DNA from: Hyphomicrobiales bacterium
Lineage (GTDB): Bacteria > Pseudomonadota > Alphaproteobacteria > Rhizobiales > Kaistiaceae
Direction: 5' to 3'
NCBI GenBank assembly: GCA_017305635.1
Contig: JAFKKF010000013.1
Span: 338,992-402,991, forward strand
Length of the DNA stretch: 64,000 nucleotides
How positions within the stretch are numbered: the first letter of the stretch is position 1; the number at the start of each line of letters is the position of its first letter. Of the stretch, positions 9,301-17,500 are shown in pieces. The notes below the pieces were generated by a model. That model did not search any database. It saw only the letters and a list, made by a program, of their open reading frames with translations, and had not been told where the DNA came from. Position numbers and translations under genes: made by a program.

Positions 9301-9726
9301 GAACTCGCGCGCCGCCTCCGCGACACCGGCCAGCCGGGCGCCATCCTGATGCTCTCGGCCAATATCGGCGTCACCCAACCGGCGCCGGCGGAGAGCGCGG
9401 CGCATGACGAGGTCATGGCGAAGCCCTTCGAGGTGAAGCGCCTCCTCGACCGGCTGCGGGCGCTGCTCGGGCTCACCTGGATCGAGGACGGAGGCGACGC
9501 CCGATCGGCCGCGCCTGCCGGCCTCGCGGCGCCGGCGCGCGAGCATGTCGAGGAACTCCTGCAACTCGGGCGCATCGGCTACGTCCGCGGCATCGAACGC
9601 AAGCTCGAGCAGCTCGACGGCGATCCGCGCAACCGCGAATTCGTCGCCGAGATCCGCGCGCACCTGAGGAGCTTCGACTTCCGACGCTTCACCGCAACCC
9701 TAGAAGCGGTGCGCGACCATGGCTGA
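6376..9726 (+). CDS. Hybrid sensor histidine kinase with N-terminal NCS1 nucleobase-permease domain
   Basis: 1116-residue membrane sensor. Residues about 20-470 are an NCS1 (cytosine/purine/allantoin) permease with about 12 membrane helices, opening with TLEDYALRFTAKSARRWS and ALEAIGGSITLSYG. Residues 497-534 hold an eight-Cys cluster (CxxC, C, CxxCC, C, C) that may bind metal. Two more helices (about 566-588 and 603-625) and a coiled coil lead to HisKA (LSHELRTPLN, H680), HATPase (N798, DTGAGIP, GTGLGLTIV) and a receiver with D966 in LLDISMPGMNGW. I see no HPt domain. The ATG at 6376 keeps the permease N-terminus; no strong ribosome site is evident. The gene overlaps the next regulator by 8 bases. 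It probably senses a nitrogen compound and may control urt; that role is inferred. Confidence 0.88.
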   Translation: MTGRQRIVPVRREYNRWVANQTLEDYALRFTAKSARRWSTPRVAQTAIGAISFLALEAIGGSITLSYGVTNTIAATIVAGLLLFLTGIPISRYASRYGVDIDLLTRGAGFGYIGSTVTSLVYATFTFILFAIEASIMSTALQVCFGVPLWLGYVISAVVVIPLVTHGMTRISRFQIITQPLWIILNILPVGFIAMQDWSAFPAWLAFPGSHGGEPGFDLLKFGAAASVILALMPQIGEQVDVLRFLPPERAARRRGRIAAMLAGPGWVILGAPKLLFGSFLAVLALRHGVPAEHAAEPAQMYRIAFGYVIPWDDFVLLLTAAFVVVSQLKINVMNAYAGSLAWSNFFSRLTHSHPGRVVWLVFNVAIALVLMELGIYTALEKTLSFFSVVAVAWLGTIVADLVINKPLGLSPAGIEFKRAHLYDVNPVGIGSMAIAGIVALMAAAGLLGTVPQALAPFIALILSLVAAPAIAWATRGRYYLARKPRARWKERTEFRCTVCEHHFEPEDTAYCPAYSGPICSLCCSLDARCHDLCKPDARLATQARRAVAATLPEWVTAQISPRLAQYAGVLFLLMAGISLVLWLIHFQVSSVAPLYADVVTKSLWAAFFILLILAGISAWFFVLAQESRRVAQEETARQTALLLREIEAHRKTDAALQKAKEAAEAANQAKSRYLVGLSHELRTPLNSVFGYAQVLERDGAISDAQQGRVRVIRRSAEHLSGLIDGLLEISKIETGRLQLNRNEVRLDDLLGQVVEMFRPQAEAKGLAFDYEPAGNLPETVHTDEKRLRQILINLLSNAIKFTDKGRIGLAIAYRSQVATITVSDTGAGIPADELERIFEPFERGDPARTLLVPGTGLGLTIVKMLCQLMGGDVTVRSAPGQGSAFAVRLMLAAGPKPVSAPVPARRITGYAGARRTIFVVDDDGDQRDLARELLAPLGFTVLTATDGAQCFALARDLRPDLFLLDISMPGMNGWELARRLRDTGQPGAILMLSANIGVTQPAPAESAAHDEVMAKPFEVKRLLDRLRALLGLTWIEDGGDARSAAPAGLAAPAREHVEELLQLGRIGYVRGIERKLEQLDGDPRNREFVAEIRAHLRSFDFRRFTATLEAVRDHG

Positions 9727-10642
9727 GCCGCTGAAGGCCCGCGACATCATCCTCGTCGTCGACGATTCGCCGGAGACGCTCGGCTTCCTCACCGACGCAC
9801 TCGAGCAGCACGGCGCGACGGTTCTCGTCGCCACCGAGGGCGCCGAGGCGCTCGACCTGGTGGAGCGCATCACCCCGGACCTCATCCTCATGGACGCGGT
9901 CATGCCCGGCATGGACGGCTTCGAGACGACGCGGCGGCTGAAGCGCCATTCCGCCCTGTCGCATGTGCCGGTTATCTTCATGACCGGCCTCAGCGAGACC
10001 GAGAACGTCGTCGCGGGCCTTGAATCCGGTGGCGTCGACTACGTCACCAAGCCGATCATCCTGGAGGAGCTTTTCGCGCGCATCCGCGTGCATCTCGGCA
10101 ATGCGCGCACCGCGCAGAGCGCGCGCACCGCCCTCGACACGGCGGGACGCTATCTGCTCTCGGTCAATCCGGCGGGGGAAATCCTCTGGTGCACGCCGCA
10201 GGCGGTGAGGCTCCTGGAAGCCGTGCTGCCCCGCCGCGACGGGCGCCTCGTCGTGCCCGAACCACTGCAGGAATGGCTGCGACGAGCGGCTGCCGGCGGC
10301 GAGACCGCACCGCCGCCCGACCTCCTGCGAACGGAGGGAGGGCGGCTCCAATTGTCGCTGCTCAGCGCCACGGGCGAAGGCGAATTCCTCTTCCGTATCG
10401 CGGCCGACGGCAGCGGCGAGGGCCGAGAGGCGAAGCTCCGCCGCCGGTTCGCGCTGACCGGCCGCGAAGCGGAGGTCCTCTCCTGGATCGCACAGGGCAA
10501 ATCCAACCGCGACATCGGCGAGATCCTGAACCTCTCGCCACGGACGGTGAACAAGCACCTCGAGCAGATCTACCAGAAGCTGGGGGTCGAGAACCGCGCC
10601 TCGGCGGCGATCGCGGCGCTGAAGGCGCTCGGCGAGGACTGA
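9719..10642 (+). CDS. Response regulator, receiver plus LuxR-type HTH
   Basis: 307 residues. The N-terminal receiver has acidic DD near residues 13-14, phospho-acceptor D59 in LILMDAVMPGMDGFE, Thr in FMTGLSE and Lys in DYVTKPI. A middle region of about 100 residues has no clear domain, and the C-terminal LuxR/FixJ helix-turn-helix reads LTGREAEVLSWIAQGKSNRDIGEIL then SPRTVNKHLEQIYQKLGV. The start overlaps the end of the kinase gene by 8 bases, so the two are co-translated and almost certainly form a phosphorelay pair. Urea or nitrogen transport genes next door are plausible targets. The stop is 5 bases from the convergent tetR-like gene. Confidence 0.9.
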   Translation: MAEPLKARDIILVVDDSPETLGFLTDALEQHGATVLVATEGAEALDLVERITPDLILMDAVMPGMDGFETTRRLKRHSALSHVPVIFMTGLSETENVVAGLESGGVDYVTKPIILEELFARIRVHLGNARTAQSARTALDTAGRYLLSVNPAGEILWCTPQAVRLLEAVLPRRDGRLVVPEPLQEWLRRAAAGGETAPPPDLLRTEGGRLQLSLLSATGEGEFLFRIAADGSGEGREAKLRRRFALTGREAEVLSWIAQGKSNRDIGEILNLSPRTVNKHLEQIYQKLGVENRASAAIAALKALGED

Positions 10643-10647
10643 CGGAG

Positions 10648-11325
10648 TCAGCCCGAGGTGACGGGAGGCTCCGCCGCCGCCGACGCGCCATAGGCGGCCA
10701 TGAACATCCTCACGGCGGAGTCGATGATCTTCGTCGCCTGTTCCGGGCTCGGCGCCTGGCCGATGCCGAAGAGCAGGCGGAAGCCGTACTCGGCCTGGAC
10801 GAGCAAGAGGAACTGGGCGGCGGCGAGCGAGGTATCGGGAATCGCCAGCACGCCGGCAGCCACCTGGGCGTCGAGATATTCGGAGAGCTTGGCGCCGCAG
10901 CGGGCCGGCCCCTCGCGGAAGAAGGTCTCGGTGATCTCGGGCATACGCGTGCCGATGGCGATCACGGTGCGCTTGCCCATGACGACATGCGGCAGGGTGA
11001 CGAAATTGCAGAAGCCGTGGCCGAGGCGGCGGAGCACGCCTTCCACATCGTGGTCGACCGGATCGAAGTTGAAGATCGGGCTGAACTGCTTGTCGCGCTC
11101 GATGGCGACGAGCTCGGCAAAGAGCTCTTCCTTGCTCTCGAAATAGACATAGAGGGTGCCCTTCGACACGCCGGCGGCCCGGGCGATCTCGCCCATGCTG
11201 GCCGCGTCGAAGCCTTCGGCAAGGAACAGGCGTCGCGCACCGTCGATGATCTGCCGGCGCTTGCGGGGATCCTGACCGGCTCCCGGCCGCACCACGCCTG
11301 AATCGACGACCGTGGCTTCGCTCAC
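10648..11325 (-). CDS. TetR/AcrR-family repressor of the adjacent efflux operon
   Basis: 225 residues from the GTG at 11325, preferred because GAGGAGAG lies about 6 bases upstream. An in-frame ATG at 11376 would add 17 residues. The HTH spans about residues 44-63 (MGEIARAAGVSKGTLYVYF), preceded by the usual helix RRQIIDGARRLFLAEGF. The C-terminal ligand domain is typical in size, with no residues that reveal the ligand. It is divergent from emrA, with two identical palindromes flanking the overlapping promoters, so it very likely represses both itself and the exporter until a drug-like ligand binds. Confidence 0.9.
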   Translation of the reverse strand: MSEATVVDSGVVRPGAGQDPRKRRQIIDGARRLFLAEGFDAASMGEIARAAGVSKGTLYVYFESKEELFAELVAIERDKQFSPIFNFDPVDHDVEGVLRRLGHGFCNFVTLPHVVMGKRTVIAIGTRMPEITETFFREGPARCGAKLSEYLDAQVAAGVLAIPDTSLAAAQFLLLVQAEYGFRLLFGIGQAPSPEQATKIIDSAVRMFMAAYGASAAAEPPVTSG

Positions 11326-11398
11326 TTCCGACTCTCCTCGCAGGCTCTTTTTCCGCCTGTCATTCCCAATTCGCAACTCAAGATCACAAAAAATGATG

Positions 11399-11472
11399 AC
11401 CGAACCGTTCGGTTCGATCTTGAAATAGTCGTCGCCGCGCGGTATGTCAACGCCCGACCGAACGGTTCGGTC
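11399..11472. promoter_or_regulatory. Face-to-face divergent promoters with two TetR operators
   Basis: Operator 1 is ACCGAAC-C-GTTCGGT at 11399-11413; operator 2 is the same ACCGAAC-G-GTTCGGT at 11457-11471, extended by one matching pair to 11456-11472. Their centres are 58 bases apart. Between them, the plus promoter has TTGAAA (11420-11425), 17 bases, TATGTC (11443-11448). The minus promoter has TTGACA (11450-11445), 17 bases, TATTTC (11427-11422). Each operator falls about at +1 of one promoter, so one repressor dimer per site would block each start. The layout is seen directly; binding by the adjacent TetR protein is inferred. Confidence 0.8.
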
Positions 11473-11526
11473 ATTGGAAAATTGACTTCAACTCGCAGCA
11501 TTTCTGCCGCTTCCGGGAGAGCCGTG

Positions 11527-12768
11527 ATGAGAGACATCGACACCGATACGGGCATTGGCGGGGCCGGGCGGACCGTGGTCATGGAGATCGACCCGGCGCT
11601 CGGAAGCGCCGGCTCGAACGTGACGCAGCTGCGCCCCGAGACGCCGACCGGCGAGGCGAAGACCTCGCCCGCGAAGGGCGTGGAGGGTGCCCCCGGCGAT
11701 GCACCCGCCAAGAAGGGTGGCCGCAAGCGGTTCGCCTTCCTCATCGCCGGGCTCGTGGTGCTCGCCGGTGCCGGCTGGTACGGCTACGACTGGTGGACCA
11801 ACGGGCGGTTCATCGTCTCGACCGACGATGCCTATGTCAGCGCCGACGCGGCGACGGTCTCGCCGAAGGTTGCCGGCTACATCAAGTCGATCGCCGTCGG
11901 GGACAATACGCACGTCAAGGCGGGCGACCCGCTCGTCGTCATCGACGATGCCGACTTCCGCATCGCGTTCAGCCAGGCCGATGCGCAGGTCTCTACGGCC
12001 GGGGCGACGGTCGACCGCATCGCCCAGCAGGTGATCGCCGGCCAGGCGCAGGTGACCCAGGCGAAGGCCCAGGTCGATTCGGCCAAGGCCGTCGCGACCA
12101 ATGCCAAGACCGCCTTCGACCGCGTCAACGCGCTCGCCGGCAAGGCCTTCGCCTCGCACAAGGACCTGGACGACGCGCAGGCGGCGCTGACCCAGGCCAA
12201 TGCCGCGGTCGATGCAGCGAGCGCGGCACTCGCCGCGGCCGAGGCCAATGTCGGCGTGGTCAATGCGCAGAAGGTCGAGGCCGAGCACCAGCTGGCGCAG
12301 TACAAGCTGTCGCGCGACCAGGCGCAGCTGAACCTCGACCATACCGTCGTGCGTGCGCCCTTCGACGGCATCGTCGGGAACCGTGCGGCGCAGGCCGGCG
12401 CCTATGTCCAGCCGGGCACGCGGCTGATGGCCGTCGTCCCGCTCAACGACATCTACGTCAATGCCAACTTCAAGGAGACCCAGCTCTCCGAGCTCGCGCC
12501 CGGGCAGGTGGTGAAGATCTCGGTCGATGCCTTCCCCGACGCCGCCATCACCGGCAGGGTGGAGAGTATCGCGCCGGCCTCGGGCGCCGTCTTCAGCCTC
12601 TTGCCGCCCGACAACGCCACCGGCAACTTCACCAAGATCGTGCAGCGGGTGCCGGTCCGCATCCGCCTCTCCGGCGACGCGATCGCCGAGGGCCTGATCC
12701 GCTCCGGCATGTCGGTGGTCGCCGAGGTCGACATCCGCACGTCGCCGAGCAAGGTCGCGGCCCGGTAG
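11527..12768 (+). CDS. emrA: EmrA/HlyD-family membrane fusion protein
   Basis: 413-residue periplasmic adaptor linking the inner-membrane exporter to an outer-membrane channel. The cytoplasmic leader of about 67 residues is unusually long and rich in Gly and Pro; one membrane helix spans about 68-87 (RFAFLIAGLVVLAGAGWYGY). Next come a lipoyl half (TDDAYVSADAATVSPKVAGYI), a long Ala/Gln-rich coiled-coil hairpin and the second lipoyl half (LDHTVVRAPFDGIVGNR), then a beta-barrel. The ATG is chosen for the GGGAGAG site 7 bases before it; TTG at 11482 would add 15 residues that overlap operator-proximal DNA. It is followed 17 bases later by the MFS pump. Confidence 0.9.
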   Translation: MRDIDTDTGIGGAGRTVVMEIDPALGSAGSNVTQLRPETPTGEAKTSPAKGVEGAPGDAPAKKGGRKRFAFLIAGLVVLAGAGWYGYDWWTNGRFIVSTDDAYVSADAATVSPKVAGYIKSIAVGDNTHVKAGDPLVVIDDADFRIAFSQADAQVSTAGATVDRIAQQVIAGQAQVTQAKAQVDSAKAVATNAKTAFDRVNALAGKAFASHKDLDDAQAALTQANAAVDAASAALAAAEANVGVVNAQKVEAEHQLAQYKLSRDQAQLNLDHTVVRAPFDGIVGNRAAQAGAYVQPGTRLMAVVPLNDIYVNANFKETQLSELAPGQVVKISVDAFPDAAITGRVESIAPASGAVFSLLPPDNATGNFTKIVQRVPVRIRLSGDAIAEGLIRSGMSVVAEVDIRTSPSKVAAR

Positions 12769-12785
12769 AAGCGTACGCGACCGCC

Positions 12786-14354
12786 ATGACCCAGCCCGCC
12801 AGCGCCCCCGAGGAACCGGTCGTCACGCCACGGCTGATCGCCGCCTTCGTGGCGCTGGCGGCGGGCATGTTCATGGCGATCCTCGACATCCAGATCGTCG
12901 CTTCCTCGCTCGCCGAGATCCAGGCCGGCCTTTCGGCCTCCTCGACCGAGATCGCCTGGGTACAGACCTCCTACCTGATCGCGGAGATCGTCATGATCCC
13001 GCTGTCGGGCTTCTTCAGCCGGGCGCTATCGACGCGCTACGTCTTCGCGATCGCCTCGGGCGGCTTCACGCTGATGAGCCTGATGTGCGCCACCGCCACC
13101 TCGATCGAGCAGATGATCGTGTGGCGCGCGCTGCAGGGCTTCATCGGCGGCGCGATGATCCCGACCGTCTTCTCGGCGGCCTTCACCGCCTTCCCGAAGA
13201 ACCGGCAGGCGATGGTCTCGGCTATGGTCGGCCTGATCGCAACGCTCGCCCCGACCATCGGCCCGACCGCCGGCGGCTACCTCACCAACCTCTTCTCCTG
13301 GCACTGGCTGTTCCTGGTCAACATCATCCCGGGCATCATCGTCACGGTGGCGGTGCTGTTCCTGGTCGATTTCGACAAGCCGAACTTCGCGCTCCTGAAG
13401 CGCCTCGACTACGTCTCGCTGGTCCTGCTTGCCGGCTTCCTCGGCTCGCTCGAATACGTGCTCGAGGAAGGCGCAGCCAATGACTGGTTCCAGGACAGGA
13501 CGATCCTCTCGCTCGCCATCGTCACGGTGATCGCCGGCGTCGGCTTCTTCTGGCGCACGCTGACGGTGAAGGAGCCGCTGGTCGACATCCGCGCCTTCCA
13601 GGACCGCAACTTCGCCACCGGCTCGCTGTTCTCCTTCGTCCTCGGCATCGGACTCTACGGGCTCGTCTATCTCTTCCCGCTCTTCCTCGCCCGGGTGCGC
13701 GGCTACGATTCGCTGCAGATCGGCGACACGATGTTCGTCACCGGCCTCTTCATGATGATCACCGCGCCGATCGCGGGTGCGCTCGGCCAGCGGCTAGATC
13801 CGCGCATCATGATGGGCGTCGGCCTGTCACTCTTCGCCATCTCCTGCATCGAGCTGACGCCGATCACCAAGGACTGGTCCTATGGCGAGCTGTTCATCCC
13901 GCAGGCGATGCGCGGCGTGGCGCTGATGCTCTCCATGATCCCGGTCAGCATCCTCGCCCTCGGCACGCTGCCGCCCGATCGCATCAAGAACGCCTCCGGC
14001 CTCTTCAACCTGACGCGCAACCTCGGCGGCGCGGTCGGCCTTGCCGTGATCACCACCGAGCTCAACCGGCGCTGGGACCTCCATATCGGACGCCTGCACG
14101 AGGCGATCACCTGGGGCCGCGACGTGGCCACCGAGCGCCTGACGATGATGACCCAGGCGCTTCAGCCTTCGCTCGGCCCCTCGGCCGAGCCGGCGGCGCT
14201 TGCCAACCTCGCCAACCAGGTCCGCCGCGAGGCGCTGGTCATGGCCTTCTCCGACATCTTCCTGATGGTCGCGGTCGTCTTCGCGGCGATGCTGCTCCTC
14301 GTGCCTTTCGTGCGCCGGCCGCGTCCCGCACCGGCTGGTGCGGGCGCGCACTAG
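12786..14354 (+). CDS. emrB: EmrB-type DHA2 MFS drug exporter
   Basis: 522 residues with about 14 hydrophobic helices. It starts at MTQPASAPEEPVVTPRLIAAF, 17 bases after emrA. Family marks are FMAILDIQIVASSLAEIQAGL in helix 1, the motif-C-like GPTAGGYLTNLFSWHWLFLVN and the long central loop near residues 170-200. It exports lipophilic drugs or toxins by proton antiport through the EmrA adaptor. Regulation is by the divergent TetR repressor. The substrate is not predictable. Confidence 0.92.
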   Translation: MTQPASAPEEPVVTPRLIAAFVALAAGMFMAILDIQIVASSLAEIQAGLSASSTEIAWVQTSYLIAEIVMIPLSGFFSRALSTRYVFAIASGGFTLMSLMCATATSIEQMIVWRALQGFIGGAMIPTVFSAAFTAFPKNRQAMVSAMVGLIATLAPTIGPTAGGYLTNLFSWHWLFLVNIIPGIIVTVAVLFLVDFDKPNFALLKRLDYVSLVLLAGFLGSLEYVLEEGAANDWFQDRTILSLAIVTVIAGVGFFWRTLTVKEPLVDIRAFQDRNFATGSLFSFVLGIGLYGLVYLFPLFLARVRGYDSLQIGDTMFVTGLFMMITAPIAGALGQRLDPRIMMGVGLSLFAISCIELTPITKDWSYGELFIPQAMRGVALMLSMIPVSILALGTLPPDRIKNASGLFNLTRNLGGAVGLAVITTELNRRWDLHIGRLHEAITWGRDVATERLTMMTQALQPSLGPSAEPAALANLANQVRREALVMAFSDIFLMVAVVFAAMLLLVPFVRRPRPAPAGAGAH

Positions 14355-14439
14355 GCGGACCCGCAAATTCCGCCGAGATCGTGGCGGGCTTTGTCCACAC
14401 CTTGCTAAGGCTTTGATCCGCTTCGCGATCGCGCCGTCT

Positions 14440-14468
14440 TTACCGCGACACTATCGCGCAGATATGCT
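14440..14468 (+). promoter_or_regulatory. Possible promoter of the alpha-2-macroglobulin gene
   Basis: TTACCG (14440-14445), 17 bases, TATGCT (14463-14468), 55 bases upstream of the start codon in a 168-base intergenic gap. Both boxes are imperfect, so support is weak. The perfect palindrome CGCGATCGCG lies just upstream. Confidence 0.3.
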
Positions 14469-14522
14469 CTCCGCTGCCGCACCGTCCGGGGGGAAGTGCG
14501 CGCCAAAAATTCGGAGAGGCTC

Positions 14523-17500
14523 ATGCGCAACGTCGTTGGTGCGACCCGGCGGACGATCTTCCTTTCCCTCGCGCTCCTCGGAGCGCTGATCGCCGGCCCG
14601 ATGGCCACGGCAAGCGCCGAGCCCCGCATCATCACGACGCCCAACGCCGACTACGCCGGCTTCGACATGAAGACGCTGAAGGGCGTCAAGCTCGACGCCT
14701 GCAAGGCGGCCTGCCTCTCCGACACGACCTGCCGGGCCTTCACGTTCCAGCAGAAGGCGGGCACCTGCTACCTGAAGAACGATTTCGGCGTGCTTGCCGC
14801 GGCGCAGGGCATGACCGCCGGGCGAGTTGTCGAGGCCGTCGACTTCACGCCCAGCCTCGAGCGCAAGCGGATCGGCGAGCTCGACTTCCTGTCCCTCGCC
14901 TTCGTCGACGAGGCGCGCGCGCTCGCCGGCAGCATCAAGAAGAAGTTCGACCCGGCGGAGGGCTCGTACCAGGCGCTCCGCGATGCCGGCGGCATCGCCT
15001 ATCGCGCCGGCAACTACGACGACGCGGTCGAGGATTTCGGCAAGGCGCTCGCCATCGCCGACGACAATCCCGGCCTCTGGCTCGACTTCGCCTATGCCAA
15101 TCTCGGACTGAAGCCGGACAGCTGGTCGGACAAGCAGACGGCGGCGCAGAACGTCACCGCCGGCGCGATCGCCGCCTATATCCGCGCCGACGAGCCCGCC
15201 AACCTCGCCTCGGCGCTGGCGCTGATTGGCGACGGCTTCCAGCTCCGCGAGATCTGGAAGCCCGCCTACCGGGCATATCGCAAGAGCATCGCGCTCCTCC
15301 CCAATGACGACGTAAAGGCGCGCTACGAGAAGGTGATCGCCGGGCACGGCTTCCGCATCACCGGGACCGACGTCGATTCCGATTCGGCGTCGCCGCGCAT
15401 CTGCGTCAACTTCTCCGATCCCCTCCCGGTCTCGCGCAGCGACCTCGCGGACTTCGTCACCGTCTCGGGCGGCGACGGCCTCTCGGTCGAGCCGGAGAAG
15501 AGCCAGATCTGCATCGACGGCGCCAAGCATGGCGGACGCTACCAGCTGCGCGTGCGCGCCGGCCTGCCCTCCTCCGACGGCGAATCCCTTCTGAAGCCCG
15601 CCGACATCGCCGTCTACGTCAAGGACCGCTCGCCCTTCGTCGGCTTCGCCGGCAACGCCTATGTCGTGCCGGCCGGCCAGGGCGCCTCCATCCCGATCAC
15701 CTCGGTCAATACCGACAAGATCAAGGCGACGATCTACCGGATCGGCGACCGCGGCCTCGCCGGCAAGCTGCGCGACGCGCAGTTCCTGAAGCAGATCGAG
15801 CAATACAGCGCCGACGACATCGCCGACAGCAAGGGCGAGCAGGTCTGGACCGGCGAGATCGACGTCACGCCCAAGCTGAACGAGAACGTCGTCACCGCCA
15901 TCCCGGTCGCCGAGGTGGTGCCCGACCTCAAGGCCGGCGTCTATGTCATCACCGGCAAGGCGGCGGAGGCGCAGCGCGACTCCTGGTCGACCCTCGCCAC
16001 GCAGTGGTTCGTCGTCTCCGACCTCGGCCTCACCACGCTCTCCGGCAATGACGGCATCCACGCCATCGTGCGCTCGCTCTCCGACGCCAAGGCCGTGGCC
16101 GGCGTGAAGCTCCGGCTGATCGCGACCAATGACCAGATTCTCGGCGAGGCGGTCACCGATGCGGACGGCCACGCCCGCTTCGAGCCGGGCCTTGCCCGCG
16201 GCGCCGGAGGCATGGCGCCGCAGATCCTCGACGCCTCGACCGATGGCGGCGACTACACCTTCCTCGACCTGACCCGCGCCGCCTTCGATCTTTCCGACCG
16301 CGGCGTCGACGGGCGCCCTGCCCCCTCGGCCCTCGACGTCTTCCTGACGCCGGAGCGCGGCATCTACCGGCCGGGCGAGACGCTGCACCTCACCGGGCTC
16401 GTCCGCGACACGCGCGCCAATGCCACGACCGGCCTGAAGATGACGCTGGTGGTCGAGCGGCCCGACGGCGTCGAAGCGCTGCGCGAGACGCTCAGCGACG
16501 AGGGCGCCGGCGGCTACAGTGCCGACTACGCCTTCCCGGCCGCCGCCATGCGCGGCGCCTGGCATGCCAAGCTCTATGCCGACCCGAAGGGCACGGCGCT
16601 CGCCGACGTCTCGGTGCTGGTCGAGGACTTCGAGCCGGAACGCCTCGCCTTCGACCTCGCCACCAAGGCGACGGCGCTCGCCGCGGGCGAGCCGGCGAGC
16701 ATCGACCTCGATGCCAGGTACCTCTACGGCGCGACCGCGCCGAACCTCTCGGTCGAGGGCGATATCGACGTGCGGCCGGTCTCGACCCTCGCCGCCTTCC
16801 CCAACTTCACCTTCGGCCTCGCCGACGATTCCGCCGGCCCATCGCGCAATCCGCTCGATATCGACGCGACCACCGACGAGGACGGCAAGGCGAGCTTCGA
16901 CGTGTCGCTGCCGGAGCTGCCGGCCTCGACGCGGCCGTTCCAGGCGAAGCTGATCATCCGGCTCGCCGATACCAATGGCCGCTCGGTCGAGCGGACGCTC
17001 TCGCTGCCGGTCAAGTCGGCGGGTGCGCTGATCGGCATCCATCCACTCTTCGATGCCGCGAAGGGCGTCGACGAGGGCAGCAATGCCCGCTTTGAGGTCA
17101 TCGACGTAGCGCCCGACGGGACGCGGGTCGCGGCGAGCGGCCTCGCCTGGAAGCTGGAGCGGCTGGAGACCAGCTACCAGTGGTACAAGACCTATGACGG
17201 CTGGGACTATGAGCTGATCACCAATGCCAAGCGGGTCGCCGCCGGCACGGTGGATGCCAAGGCCGATGGTCCGGTGACCATCGAGGGTCCGGTCGACTGG
17301 GGCAAGTATCGCCTCACCGTCAGCCAGGAGAGCGGCACGCCCGCCGCGACCAGCGTCGAGTTCAACGCCGGCTGGTATGTCGGCACGGCGACCTCGGAGA
17401 CGCCGGACGTGCTCCGCGTCGCCCTCGACAAGCCGGCCTACCGGATCGGCGAGACGGCCAAGCTCCGCCTCGACCCGCGCTTCGCCGGCGTCGCCCTCGT

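Noticed and set aside
6658..9663. About 1000-codon frame antisense to the permease-kinase fusion
   Set aside because: Arg/Glu/His-rich shadow without recognisable domains; the plus strand carries HisKA, HATPase and receiver motifs.
11482..11526. TTG start for the EmrA-type protein at 11482
   Set aside because: ATG at 11527 has a good GGGAGAG site, and the extra 15 codons would lie in the leader next to operator 2.
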